A DNA stretch of 64,000 bases from Gonocerus acuteangulatus (Eukaryota; Arthropoda; Insecta; Hemiptera; Coreidae), in contig OX328127.1 in assembly GCA_946811695.1 (NCBI GenBank), positions 49,925,774 through 49,989,773 on the forward strand, written 5' to 3'. The notes beneath the pieces are model-generated. The model was not told the origin of the DNA, did not search any database, and saw only the letters and a list, made by a program, of their open reading frames with translations. Shown in pieces: positions 21,235-31,834 of this stretch (positions are counted from its first letter, which is position 1; each line of letters opens with the position of its first letter). The translations under genes were made by a program, and so were the position numbers.

Positions 21235-21247
21235 TGGCGCCCAACGT
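21235..21247 (+). promoter_or_regulatory. primer-binding site, tRNA-Lys type
   Basis: TGGCGCCCAACGT lies 5 bases after the LTR. From known animal tRNA-Lys(CTT) 3' ends (ACGTTGGGCGCCA), 13 bases are complementary. The degenerate forms TGGCGACCCAACGTGGCG in other copies keep most of this. Confidence 0.8.
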
Positions 21248-21331
21248 AGACGGCCGAGTGAATTAAAATTAAAAGCGGTAAATAAATATTGAAAATAAAA
21301 CTTAAAAGTAAATTTTTTTTTTTAAATAAAA

Positions 21332-22462
21332 ATGTCTGACGTAAATATTGAACAATTTCAAAATAACGGTGAAGAAAATAATGTAGAATCACCGGAATAC
21401 GTATTTTTTACGCCAGGAGAAATAAATATTATAGTCGAAACACGTGAAAACGAATTGCAGGAGGATGATGCAATAGCATTCAGAGAATCGACGGCGGGTT
21501 CCTTAGGAACAGAAAGTCTATCCAATGACCGTACTCCGGAAAGGGATAATGAGATGCATCCGTGGCACGTGGATCAACTCATGAGATTTTTAACAGACAA
21601 GTTCCAAGAGTTTAATGCTAAGAGTGATAAAAATTATGCAGAACTAAGTAAAAACCATAAAATATTAGAAAGTAAAATAGACGCGAATAGAATGGAACAA
21701 AATAAAAAATTGGACGATTTATGTAATACTTTAAATAATATGGGTAAAAATCGGAATGAAGAGACGATGGAGTTGGAAAAATCGAATGATAACTTTTTTA
21801 ATAAAAATAATATAAGTGGTGAAGAGGTTATTGAGGTTAATGAAAATAATAACGAAAATTTAATTAAAAATACCGAAAATGACGATACACAATTCAATAA
21901 GGACGATTCAAGTGAATTAATAAAAGATAATTTCAATTATGATTGTAGTATTATTGATCAAAAATGTGAAGAAAATAAAATATTTGTTGAAACTAAAGAT
22001 GAAAGTGAGTATGTTTGTTTAGTGAATGAAGATGATAAAATTAAAGAAATATTATTGAGTAATTTGAATAATAATAATGAAAAAATAAATCAAATAATTA
22101 AAAATAATATAACTAATGATAATTTAAAAAATAAAATAAGTACAGACGTTATGGATGAGAATTTGGGACAAAATAATATTAAAAAATTAGTTGATGATCA
22201 TATAATTAGTTTAAAAATAATGAGTTATAATAATAATAATGGTAATAATCAAAATAATATAATGAATAAAAATGTTAACATAAATAATCATCTGAAAAAT
22301 ATGGACACCAAATTTGGTAATAAAGTAAAAATACTTTTTGAGTATCAATATCAAAATGGGATTGAAAAAATTGCAAAATTAAATCGGCCACCACGAAAGA
22401 GAATAAAACAAATCCTTAGGAATAATTCGGACAGATGCAAAAAAGATTTTAATGATAAATAG
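21332..22462 (+). CDS. Asn/Glu-rich protein of A-family LTR element, unknown function
   Basis: 376 codons from ATG 21332, the only long frame between the LTRs. Residues 1-65 are acidic. About 70-130 is a predicted helical/coiled segment (HPWHVDQLMRFLTDKFQEFN then KNYAELSKNHKILESKID). About 140-330 is Asn/Asp/Glu-rich and low in complexity. The last 25 residues are basic, starting RPPRKRIKQI. No zinc knuckle, DTG protease or RT motif. The decayed relative at 232-1300 has the same layout and the same PRKRIKQ end, so this C-terminus is kept between diverged copies. It could be a Gag-like RNA-binding packaging protein; this is inference only. Poly-Asn codons (AAT) make length change by slippage likely. 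Confidence 0.85.
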   Translation: MSDVNIEQFQNNGEENNVESPEYVFFTPGEINIIVETRENELQEDDAIAFRESTAGSLGTESLSNDRTPERDNEMHPWHVDQLMRFLTDKFQEFNAKSDKNYAELSKNHKILESKIDANRMEQNKKLDDLCNTLNNMGKNRNEETMELEKSNDNFFNKNNISGEEVIEVNENNNENLIKNTENDDTQFNKDDSSELIKDNFNYDCSIIDQKCEENKIFVETKDESEYVCLVNEDDKIKEILLSNLNNNNEKINQIIKNNITNDNLKNKISTDVMDENLGQNNIKKLVDDHIISLKIMSYNNNNGNNQNNIMNKNVNINNHLKNMDTKFGNKVKILFEYQYQNGIEKIAKLNRPPRKRIKQILRNNSDRCKKDFNDK

Positions 22463-22955
22463 TGGATCCAGGACAATTTTTAAATGTAGTACTAGTTTAG
22501 AATTTTTATCTGTTACAAAAATTAGTTTGGTATAAGATTTAATTGATAATAATAATAATTAAAAATTAATATAAATGTTGAAATCACATTAGTTTAGGAT
22601 AAGAAAATTTTGATATTATGTAAAATTAATAAATTTAATAATAATGTTTTTTGTATATTAAAATAAACTTATTTCAATAAAGATCATTAGTTTAGCCTAA
22701 AATAAATTTGATAATTATAAATATAATTTAAAATAAGTATATTAATAAAATACTATATTCATATAATCAAAATAATTAAAAATTATGAGGCGAAGTAAGC
22801 TATCAAAATTTAAAAATAATATAATACACTTGCTATTATTCTGAACTCTCTATTCCGAAACTCCAAATTAAAAAATTCAATTTTAAATTTATTTTTTATA
22901 CCGGACTAAAAACATTTTTTTTTTTTAATTTTTTTTTTTTAGACAGGAGTGCAAA
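22463..22955 (+). other. A-family 3' noncoding internal region
   Basis: AT-rich, no ORF. Ends with T-runs and AGACAGGAGTGCAAA just before the 3' LTR, in the place of a polypurine tract. Shared with 5755-6149. Confidence 0.7.
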
Positions 22956-23614
22956 TGTAATGATATATTACATTCTTGAAAATATTTTTAAATTCAAATA
23001 ACCATCGATAATTTGAAAAGCCCGCGCAAATCACAAACCATATGTACAAATAACATCGTATTATAAACGATCAAAATTAATAATGTTTTTGGACAATACT
23101 GGTATACAATATATCCATATTAAATGTACGTCCAGATAACAATAAATTAATTATTATGTATGGCAAAAAACAATTGTTATCTTTATGTATAACCCGGCAA
23201 ACTGCGGAAGTTGAGAAGCAGGGACGCTAGACTTTCCCGCTTTCTCGAATGGCGTCAGTCCATTCTAGTTCCAGCAGCCATAGAGAGAGGTTCAGTCTAC
23301 TCTAGTCTCAGCCTTGTCTTGAGGCATTCTATTCTCAGCGTTGGTGGAAGGCGGACCTCTCCTCCAAGGAATACCAAGTGAATTGAGTTTTTGATGAAAG
23401 CAGATTGAGTTAGAGGTAAGAATTGTTTTTTTGTGGTTGATTATTTTATTATTATTTGTTGTGTAATTTAATATTGTGTGTATCTCAGAATTGTCTGAAG
23501 ATAAATGTAATACCGTTCATTCACTCGGAACTTTGTCCCTGAGATTAAGTTAAATTAACATAATAAAACTAATTAAAATTTCCTTATTTCTTATTGTAAA
23601 AAATAATCATAACA
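22956..23614 (+). repeat. A-family 3' LTR
   Basis: 659 bp, almost identical to 20572-21229. The few differences lie around 23580-23605. Confidence 0.95.
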
Positions 23615-23618
23615 ATAG

Positions 23619-26316
23619 AGATATATTTAGTCCAGGCATTGGTACTATCAGGAATGAAAAGGTTTCTTTAAATGTTAAATCAAATTGTATGCCAAAGTTT
23701 TACAAATGCCGAACATTGCCCCTGGCACTTAAAGATAAGGTGGAATTAGAGATAGATCGGCTTGTGACAGAGGGTATTCTGGTGCCGGTGGAATGTAGTG
23801 AATGGGCCACTCCAATAGTACCTATACTAAAACCAGATGGTTCTGTCCGCATATGTGGAGATTTTAAAATTACCTTGAATCCTGTTCTAATTGGCGCCGA
23901 GTATCCGCTCCCACGAATCGATCATATCTATGCAGAGATAGGAAATGCTTCATTTTATTCTAAAATTGATTTGAAGGATGCTTTCCAACAGTTCCTATTA
24001 GATGAAAACTCCAGGAAATTAGTTACTATAAATACCACTAAAGGTTTATTCATGTATACTCGTTTATGTTTTGGTATAACATCTGCACCAGCAGAGTTCC
24101 AGAAATATATGGATAAAAAACTTGATAAAATCAAAGGTGTTAAATGTTTATTAGATGATATTATTATTTCTGGAAATACAAAAAAAGTACATAATGAGAG
24201 ATTAGCAATGGTTTTAAAAATTTTAAATGAAAATGGTCTAAAGGTAAAGCTTTCTAAATGTAAATTTGGTGTTCCCGAAGTAGAGTATCTAGGTCATATA
24301 ATTAGTAGTAAAGGATTACAGCCAACAGAAAAACATGTTAAAGATATATTCAATGCCCCTCCACCCAAAAATGCCTCGATGCTCAAATCTTTCTTGGGTA
24401 TGGTGACTTTCTATATAAAATACATTCCCCAATCTGGAAATTTGTTGAAACCCCTATATTCCCTTCTTAAGAAAGATTCCCTTTGGGATTGGACACCAGA
24501 ATGCGAACAGTCGTTTTTAAAAATTAAGTACATATTAATTAATAAACCCGTCTTAGCACATTATGATCCCTCCCTACCTTTAAAGTTATGGGTAGACGCC
24601 TCTCCCTTAGCGGTTTCAGCTATATTAACTCATGTTTACCCAGATGGTTCAGAAAAACCACTAGCTTACCACTCTCGAGTGTTATCTGTTTCAGAGGCTC
24701 GATATCCACAAATCGAACGTGAAGCCTTAGCTATATTAAATGGGGTCACACATTTTAAGGATTTCTTATTTGCAAAAAAATTTACCATCGTCACTGATTC
24801 AAAACCCTTAATGTATATTTTTGGAAATAAAAAAGGATTGCCTATTTATGCAGCAAATAGAATGCAACGTTGGTCATACATATTATCTGGCTATAATTTT
24901 AACATAATCCATAAAAAATCAGAAGAAAATATTGCAGATTTCTTATCCCGAATATCAACAGGCGATAAATCCACAGATTTACATTCTAAAACAAATTATT
25001 TGCACTATATCCATGAGTCATTCCCCTATCGATTAGATTGGAAATTAATTAGAAAGGAATCCCATCAGGATCCTATTCTTAAACTGGTATTGAAATATGT
25101 CAGAACCGGCCTATGGCCCAATAACATCTCCCGAGATAATGATTTATACCCATTTTACTCAAGACGCTATGAACTCACGATAGAATTTGAATGTTTAATG
25201 TGGGGGTACAGAATCATAATTCCCCAAAGTTTATACAAAAATGTTTTAGATTTACTCCATTTTACTCACCTAGGTATTTCTAAAATGAAAGGAATGGCCA
25301 GATCATATTTTTGGTGGCCTAAGCTCGATGAAGCTATTGAAAATTTATCATCCTCATGTGATATATGTCTTGAGTTCCGTAGTAACCCACCCAAAGCTCC
25401 CCTTCATCCTTGGCCTTGGCCAATCAAACCATGGTCACGAATTCACATAGATTTTTTGGGGCCTATCAATAATAATTATATTTTGGTGGTCCAAGATTCG
25501 CATTCTAAGTGGATCGAATGTTTTCTTACCAACAATGCAACATCCAACACAGTTATCCATAAATTAATGGAATGTTTTTCCCGATTTGGAATTCCCCGAT
25601 CTTTGACTTCAGACAATGCTACATGCTTCACCAGTTTAGAATTTGTATCTTTTTTGACCAGTTTAGGTATTAACCATTTGAGAGGTGCCCCATTCCATCC
25701 CCAGACTAACGGTGCAGGCGAGTCTGCGGTGAAAATTGTGAAAAATTTTGTAAGGAAATGTTTTTGGGAAGGGGCTAGGAGCATTGATGAGTGCCTTAGT
25801 GAATTTTTGTTGTTTTATAGGTCATCAATCCATTCTACAACACAACAGACTCCGGCAAAACTGATGCTTGGAAGGGAATTGCGTACGGTTTTCGACCAAA
25901 TGATTCCATCACAGGAAGAAATAGTTGTAAGCAATCAGCAACGACAGATCGCTAATTGGAAGGGTAATAGGGAAATTTCATTGAAAGTGGGAGATAGGGT
26001 TGCAGCTCGGGATTATAGAGGCAGAAAAAAATGGGAGGAAGGGGAAATTGTTGAGAATCTAGGTCCCCAAGGATATGCCGTCAAAACTAGTGATAATTCC
26101 ATTTGGAGGCGTCATATAAATCAAATTTTACCAAGGGAAAATTCCAAAAATAGGATTTATGAGGAAGAGGGAGACAAGGAGGGTGATCCTGAAAATGAAC
26201 CAGCCCCAATTGAAGAAATAACCCTAGCAAATGAACCTACCCCAGTTGATATTACCCCAAAACCAGTTAGGCATAGAAAACCTCCAGACAGATATTCTCC
26301 TTCACACTTTAAATGA
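23619..26316 (+). CDS. Gypsy pol: reverse transcriptase, RNase H, integrase
   Basis: Open from the insertion point. The first Met is at 23689, but the frame is the same as gag across the insertion site, so the original product was one gag-pol of about 1,327 residues. RT: WATPIVPILKPDGSVRICGD (about 23803-23862) and the catalytic LLDDIIIS (24151), a variant of YxDD. RNase H: WVDAS (24589) and TDSK. Integrase: zinc-binding HFTHLG...CDIC (25258-25370), then IDFLGP (25447), TSDNAT (25606) and GAGESAVK (25711), a D-D-35-E core. The C-terminal tail ends RHRKPPDRYSPSHF without a chromodomain. Clade resembles mag-type Gypsy, uncertain. No stops or frameshifts seen. Confidence 0.95.
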
Positions 26317-26508
26317 TTTTTGATTTATAAGGTTAGTTTTTTGTTTCCTTTTATATGTAAACAACTTTTTGTGTGTGTTTCTCTAGTTATGTTATCAATA
26401 ATATTCTTTGATGTATTATTTTCCATTTATGTTACTTATAATATTCTTGTTGTATTATTTTTCATTTATACTATTAATAATATTCTTTGTTGTATTATCA
26501 TTTTTTTT

Positions 26509-26525
26509 TGGGGGGGGGGGGAAGA
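26509..26525 (+). promoter_or_regulatory. Gypsy polypurine tract
   Basis: GGGGGGGGGGGGAAGA immediately before the 3' LTR, preceded by a T-run. It is the expected plus-strand primer. Confidence 0.8.
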
Positions 26526-26679
26526 TGTTATATATGTAAGATGGCAACACTGGGGGGGGGAACAGTCATGAACCTCCCAGATGGAATGAAGCACATGGTT
26601 GTATATGATGAAACCCAATTGTAATAAAGTGTTCGTTACAGTGAATAGTATAAATGTATAATTGTTCCCAAATATAACA
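26526..26679 (+). repeat. Gypsy 3' LTR
   Basis: 154 bp, same as 19106-19257 except for G-run length, followed by the CCTAA duplication. Confidence 0.95.
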
Positions 26680-26684
26680 CCTAA

Positions 26685-27740
26685 TAAAGCCTTTTCTAGT
26701 GGATACAGAAGGATCAAGAAGAAGTACTCAAGATTGAGTAGAATACCCTGCCTAATATAGCCTATATAGAATAATATGCCTATCTAGTAGATACAGAAGG
26801 ACAAATAACAAGTCTTGACAAATAACAAGTCAATATATAGAATAATATACCTAATTAAGTCTATGGAGTAGATGCAAGTGGGCCAAAAACAAGTCTTGAG
26901 GAAGCTTGTTTTTTTTTTTCTACTTAAGTACTTTTTATCAATATTTAGTATATAACCTGTGTTGAAAACTATTGATTGCTAATTGATGAATCGGGTTACA
27001 ACTAAGTAGTCTTTATGAATATTTAGTATATAACCTATGTTTGGAACAGTGTTATTTCAGAATCTAGTATAGTTTAAGAAATTTTGGTGAATGAAATCAT
27101 TAAGTTACTCTCCGTACCCTAGGCTTTGTATTTGTGTCGGCAGATACCTGGGGTATATTTACAACTCTTGAGGATTAACTCATAGCAGGTAAATTTCCTG
27201 CCGACCTTCTGTTTCTATGGCTCTGAACCGACTCTCTATTCGCTCATAGTATCTAACCGTTGTGAAGTTTATTTTTGGATTGAGGACTTAATATTCATAT
27301 GTAGACTAAATCATAGCAAGAAGTCTACCTCCTTCGTCGGTTCTTAACTTTGTAGACTCGCTAATGTAACCCAATCTTAGATACATCGTAATTAAAATCC
27401 ACAGCAAAAACACGACATTTCATCAGAATCCCCTGCTTACTAAAACATATATAGAATAATATGCCAAATAAAGCCTACCTAGTGGATAAAAATAGAGGAA
27501 AAACGCTGTTCGTAGTGGTAGAAAATCTTACAAGACATTTCGCTCAGAAATCTCCGAAATATTGTTACTAATTTTACGTATCCTGTTTTATAGCCTAATA
27601 GATTTATATTCTATAATCAATAAGAAAAAACTACTAGCAATAAAAAACTATGGGTAACAGATGAAAATAGGGAATACCAAGAACAATTCTATAGAACGAA
27701 ATCAACACCAGTACTGTAATCTAGATTTTTTTGATGACTA
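26685..27740. other. AT-rich repeat-like intron sequence without genes
   Basis: Contains imperfect repeats of AATAATATGCCTA with TAAAGCC and CTAGTGGATA (about 26690, 26770, 26850, 27450), the same surroundings into which the Gypsy element inserted. No ORF of note. Confidence 0.5.
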
Positions 27741-27827
27741 GATGAAGGGTATTAATTAATAATACCAACCAAGGTGAGGAATAACCCTTCAAAGCTCCAC
27801 AACTTACTTTTATTTTACCATTACAAC

Positions 27828-27853
27828 ATTTCGTACTATTCGTCCATCTTCAG
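27828..27853 (-). ncRNA. hammerhead-like ribozyme core in Penelope terminus
   Basis: Minus strand CTGAAGA-TGGAC-GAATA-GTAC-GAAATG: CTGANGA, a short stem II and GAAA. Penelope pseudo-LTRs are known to carry minimal hammerheads. One stem base looks mutated. Stems I and III were not resolved. Confidence 0.5.
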
Positions 27854-28639
27854 GAGATCTACAATAGTATATTAATTACTAGATACTCCAGAAAAACACG
27901 CTATATAATTACTATTAACCAAGATATTACATCATTTAATGCCAATTATTAAATTTTATTTCCTTAATTTTAAACTCATCATGTCCTGTCAATAATTAAA
28001 ATTACATTTAAAACGTCATAAAATCAAAAAAATGATTCCTAAAAGGAACCAAGTCAAATTACACATGAAGACAATTAAAAACATTCATTATCTCACAGCC
28101 ATATTAGAAGACCTTATCAACATACTTAGGCCTATTATATTTTGTATAACTAAAATTACATTAAAACATTAAATTTCAAATGATCAAAATGTATACTAAT
28201 TTATGTATGACATATCACAGATAATTTGATTAATCATTACTTAACATTATTTTTATTAAAATATTTAATATAAAATGCACTGAGGTATGTAACCAAGATC
28301 ATTAAACTATGAAAGGAATCTATTACAATGTCAATCAGAAATTAATTTTATTTAATATGTCAACATAATGTTGTCCTATGAGCATTATTCAGATAGATTT
28401 TACTTTTTGGTTCTCAAATTTTACAGAAATCAACTTGAAAATTAATCAATTAATTTTTGTACCAATTGAACATACGTGTGATGGTTAATTTTTGTCGCTA
28501 GTTGGTCATGCACCCACTACTGTTTTTTTTTTTTTTTTTTTTATCGTATGATGAATATTGAATATTTCACGCAATTCCAAATATCGTCAATTCATGTCGT
28601 CATTATACCGAGTCCCTCTACTGGAGCAACATCAGGTGC

Positions 28640-28880
28640 AGACATTTCTGGAAGCATTTCAAGTGACATAATACCACCTTCAAAACCCTTCCTAATACCA
28701 CCTTCTATACCCTTCGTAATACCACCTTCAATACCCTTCCTAATACCATCTTCAATATCCTTCCTAATAACATCTTCAATATCCTTCCTAATACTACCTT
28801 CAATATCCTTCATAATACCACGTTTAATACCCTTCCTATGGTGCCATTGGCCATAGCAGTCGACGCACCATAATAATAAT

Positions 28881-28917
<37 letters not shown>

Positions 28918-29045
28918 AAAAAAAAAAAAAAAAAACCCTTCCTAATACCATCTTCCATACTCTTCCAAATATCATCTTCGATATTCTTCCTAATACTAGC
29001 TTCAATGTCCAGCAGAATACTCCCTTCAATAACCTTTCGAACATC
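28640..29045. repeat. 24-bp minisatellite, split by an A-rich insert
   Basis: Unit CCTTCAATACCCTTCCTAAT plus ACCA, about seven copies at 28660-28845 and four to five more at 28937-29045. Between them is about 85 bp ending in a long A-run. In the minus frame the unit reads as an 8-residue repeat (IRKDIEDG), but there is no real start or domain. Confidence 0.85.
28887..28936. repeat. poly(A) tract
   Basis: About 46 A with a single C, preceded by AATAATAATAATT. Probably the tail of a tiny retroposed fragment inserted in the minisatellite. The poly-Phe frames across it are artefacts. Confidence 0.8.
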
Positions 29046-29438
29046 ACCTTTTTGTTTATACGCACAAATACATAATTTATGTTGTGAATGTTTTTGTGAA
29101 TACATTTTTATTCACAAATTTTAATGTGAATTTATTTGTATTCGTATATTTAAATGTGAATGTTTTTGTAATCACTTGATTTTTTTTAATATTCACAATT
29201 TTTGTGTATATTTAGAATTTTTCTTCTAAATTAAATTTTATTTACAGAAAAATTTGTGAATACAATTTTATTTGCATTTATATATATGACATACGTGAAT
29301 ACAAATAAATTCGTATTCAATCTTACGAATACGAAATTATTTATATTCGTATTTACAAATAAATGAGGTACACATAAATTCTTATTTTTATTTCTAAATA
29401 AAATTATGCCAACTCTAATTACCATCCAATGTAGAGTA
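29046..29438. other. AT-rich spacer
   Basis: Repeated TATTCGTA/TACGAATA and TTTTTGTGAAT words. No gene supported. Confidence 0.45.
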
Positions 29439-30014
29439 GGACGGTAATGATTAGGACGGTAATGATGCGGACGGTAATGGCATTTGTTACAAAAATATTT
29501 TTAATTGTTTTTCTAAAAGAATTATATTAATAAAAAATATTGTAAAATACGTAGCTTTTGAAGCACTATTTAATTGTTAGACGAAAAAAAAAATTTCATG
29601 GATGTTTTGAGTAATAAAATGGGAGACGGTAATGACCAGGAAAATACTCCAATCGTGATTTACCAGATAAAACACATCGCAAAAACTGGTACGTACAACA
29701 TTTCTCTTCTGAACCTTTTGGGCAACAAAAATCAGTTTGAGAGAGCTGCTCCAACATCTATTTGGAAACAATTTGCTCCATCCTGATAGGTTTTCTCGTT
29801 AATTCAAAAAGGCGGACAGTAATGATGTCAAAACTGAGGGACAACTTTTAAGGCGCTATTGCGAAGTTAGATTTTTTTTAAATTTATATGAATTCACCTT
29901 AAGTATTATTATGTTAAAATGAAACATCACATGAGCAAAGAATATAATATCCTTCCCCCCTAAAAAAAATAGTAAAGTGTAATAAATGTGTCCAGGGACA
30001 GCGGACGGTAATGA
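29439..30014 (+). repeat. cluster of six GGACGGTAATGA motifs
   Basis: Copies at 29439, 29454, 29469, 29624 (AGACGGTAATGA), 29814 (GGACAGTAATGA) and 30003, all on the plus strand. This resembles the sub-terminal repeat clusters at the ends of some DNA transposons. The 70-codon frame 29574-29786 inside it is unassigned. Confidence 0.7.
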
Positions 30015-30189
30015 TTTTGGGCCTATAAAATTAATAATTTTGACATTAAATTTTGAAATTCAGAATTTAATTTTGGTTGCATTAATTTCCTCTTTATTCC
30101 ATTAGTGATTCCAAAAAGAAAAAAATTTAAAAAATCTGGCCGTCTTAATTATATCGCCAAGGGACAAGAATGTTAAAACTATTTGAATA

Positions 30190-30850
30190 ATGCTCCTATA
30201 CCTTTAACATCAGTTTTGAAATTAATGGTTCTATTGATATTTTTAGTTATGTAAATGGATTCAGTTAATTTCCTAGCTTTATTATCATTAACAGTTTTTA
30301 AAATCTTTACATTATCAAATCAAACTTATGTTGTTTTGTGAAAGCATGATATGCCAATGCTGTAGTATTGATATTTTTACTGTTATTACAATTAAAATTG
30401 AAATGTGTTGTTTTATCCTATTTTTTAAATTTTGGGAAGTTTCACCTATATAACATTTGTCCATGCATTGCTTGCAATTTATTTGATAAATTACATTTTG
30501 TTTATTTATACTATTTATTTTATCTTCCATGTTACTCAATGCATTTGTTATTTTATTATCATTATAAAGACCAATCTTTAAATTAGTATGGGCCTACTTC
30601 TTTAAACCTTTCCTAATTTTTTCAGTTAAACCAGGAATATATTTTAATTTATGAGCTATATTATTTCCAATTACAGTATTCTGTTCACTACTAGTAATTT
30701 CTCCATTCTCTTCAATAGTTTTGTTTAATAGTTTAAAATAATCAGTTATTAGATTTTGCTTATTACCCTTGGATCTTACCTTAACTTTGCATGTTTTCGT
30801 TATTAGTTTCTCTTGTGATTCCTGTATTATAGTTGGACTACTCTCTGTAT
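30190..30850 (-). pseudogene. Penelope-like GIY-YIG endonuclease region
   Basis: Clean minus frame 30315-30539. It reads VIYQINCKQCMDKCYIGETS, then QNLKNRIKQH, preceded by LKYIPGLTEKIRKGLKK and by a stop. V-I-Y-x-I-x-C-x-x-C and (Y)-I-G-E-T-x-x-x-L-x-x-R are the GIY-YIG signature of Penelope C-termini. Further downstream, in a shifted frame, TALAYHAFTKQHKFDFDNVK matches the conserved A-x-H-x-x-x-x-H-x-F-D-F-x-x-V end. A stop and frameshifts make it dead. Confidence 0.85.
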
Positions 30851-31580
30851 AATTTGTAATGATATATTACATTCGAGAAAATATTTTTAAATTCAAATAA
30901 CCATCGATATTTTAAAAAGCCCGCGCAAATCACAAACCAGATATACAAATAACATTGTATTATATACGATCAAAATTAATAATATTTTTGGACAATACTG
31001 ATGTACAATATATCCATATTAAATGTACATTCAGATAACAATAAATTAATTATTATGTATGGCAAAAAACAATTGTTATCTTTATATATAACCCAACAAA
31101 CTGCGGAAGTTAAGAAGCAAGGACGCTAAACTTTCCCGCTTTCTCGAATGGCGTCAGTCCATTCTAGTTCCAGCAGCGATAGAGAGAGGTTCAGTCTACT
31201 CTAGTCTCAGCCTTGTCTTGAAGAAGAAGTCTTTTGGTTCTCAGCGTTGGCCAAAGTCAGAGCTCTCCTCCAAGGAATACCGAATGTATTGAGATTTCGT
31301 TGGAAGCGGATTGATTTAGAGGTAAGAATTGTTTTTGTTGTAGTTTTAAATTATTTTATTATTGTTTGCATGTAATTTAATATTATTTGTATCTCAGAAT
31401 TGTCTGGAGATAAATGTAATACCGTTCATTCACTCGGAACCTTCATCCCTGAGATTAAGTTAAATTAACATAATAAAACTAATTAAAATTTCTTTATTTC
31501 TTATTATAAAAATTAATCATTACATTTATTGGCGACCCAACGTGGCGCAATCTTTTTATAAAAATTTATCATTACAAATT
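30851..31580 (+). repeat. solo A-family LTR with AATT target duplication
   Basis: TG at 30855, CA at 31576, AATT at 30851-30854 and 31577-31580. It ends LTR tail (to 31524), then one 52-bp unit with TTGGCGACCCAACGTGGCGC and a second LTR tail. Because the target duplications lie outside this unit, the duplicated primer-site segment was part of the inserted DNA. Confidence 0.9.
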
Positions 31581-31714
31581 ACTAATTTTATTAAACCATA
31601 ATTTATTTATTAGCTTTATTGGATAAAAATTGTCCACTAATATTTTATAAATTTCCCCTTTTATTTCTTTCAAGTATATGTTATCCGTTATATTTATATA
31701 GCTCATAAATTAAA
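31581..31714 (-). pseudogene. Penelope RT-thumb remnant upstream of the solo LTR
   Basis: Minus strand reads NIYLKEIKGEIYKILVDNFY then PIKLINKLW, like the segment between RT and endonuclease in Penelope elements (x-x-V/I-x-x-x-L-x-x-N-x-Y-P). It joins the GIY-YIG part when the solo LTR is disregarded. Confidence 0.55.
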
Positions 31715-31807
31715 ATATATTCCTGATGATGTAATATCTTGGTTAATAGTAATTATATAGCGAGTTTTTCTGCAGTATCTAGTAATTAATATACTATTGT
31801 AGATCTC

Positions 31808-31834
31808 CTGAAGATGGACGAATAGTCCAAAACG
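31808..31834 (+). ncRNA. hammerhead-like ribozyme core in inverted Penelope terminus
   Basis: CTGAAGA-T-GGAC-GAATA-GTCC-AAAACG: CTGANGA, a perfect 4-bp stem II with a 5-base loop, then AAAAC where GAAAC is expected, so the G12 position appears mutated in this copy. Counterpart of 27828-27853. Confidence 0.45.

Larger units (their letters stand above)
20568..23618 (+). mobile_element. A-family LTR element, complete, single ORF, inserted in Gypsy
   Basis: LTRs at 20572-21229 and 22956-23614 (658 and 659 bp) with TGTAATGATATATTACATTC starts and ATCATAACA ends. Target duplication ATAG at 20568-20571 and 23615-23618. The LTRs differ at only about three or four positions near the 3' end, so the insertion is young. 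The internal region is only 1.7 kb, with one 376-codon ORF and no protease, RT or integrase: a non-autonomous element that must borrow enzymes. Four-base duplications fit a Gypsy/retrovirus-type integrase. Confidence 0.93.
19101..26684 (+). mobile_element. Ty3/Gypsy LTR retrotransposon, complete, split by a nested element
   Basis: LTRs at 19106-19257 and 26526-26679 (152 and 154 bp, TGTTATATATG...AAATATAACA), flanked by 5-bp CCTAA target duplications (19101-19105, 26680-26684). Without the nested 3.0 kb insertion the element is about 4.5 kb, with one long gag-protease-RT-RNaseH-integrase frame. LTRs of about 150 bp are short for Gypsy. The near-identical LTRs (differing mainly in G-run length) and the open frames suggest a recent insertion. 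Confidence 0.95.

Noticed and set aside
28836..29105. Poly-Phe/Lys frame on the minus strand with an 8-residue repeat
   Set aside because: Generated by a 46-base A-run and a 24-bp minisatellite; no start context or domain.
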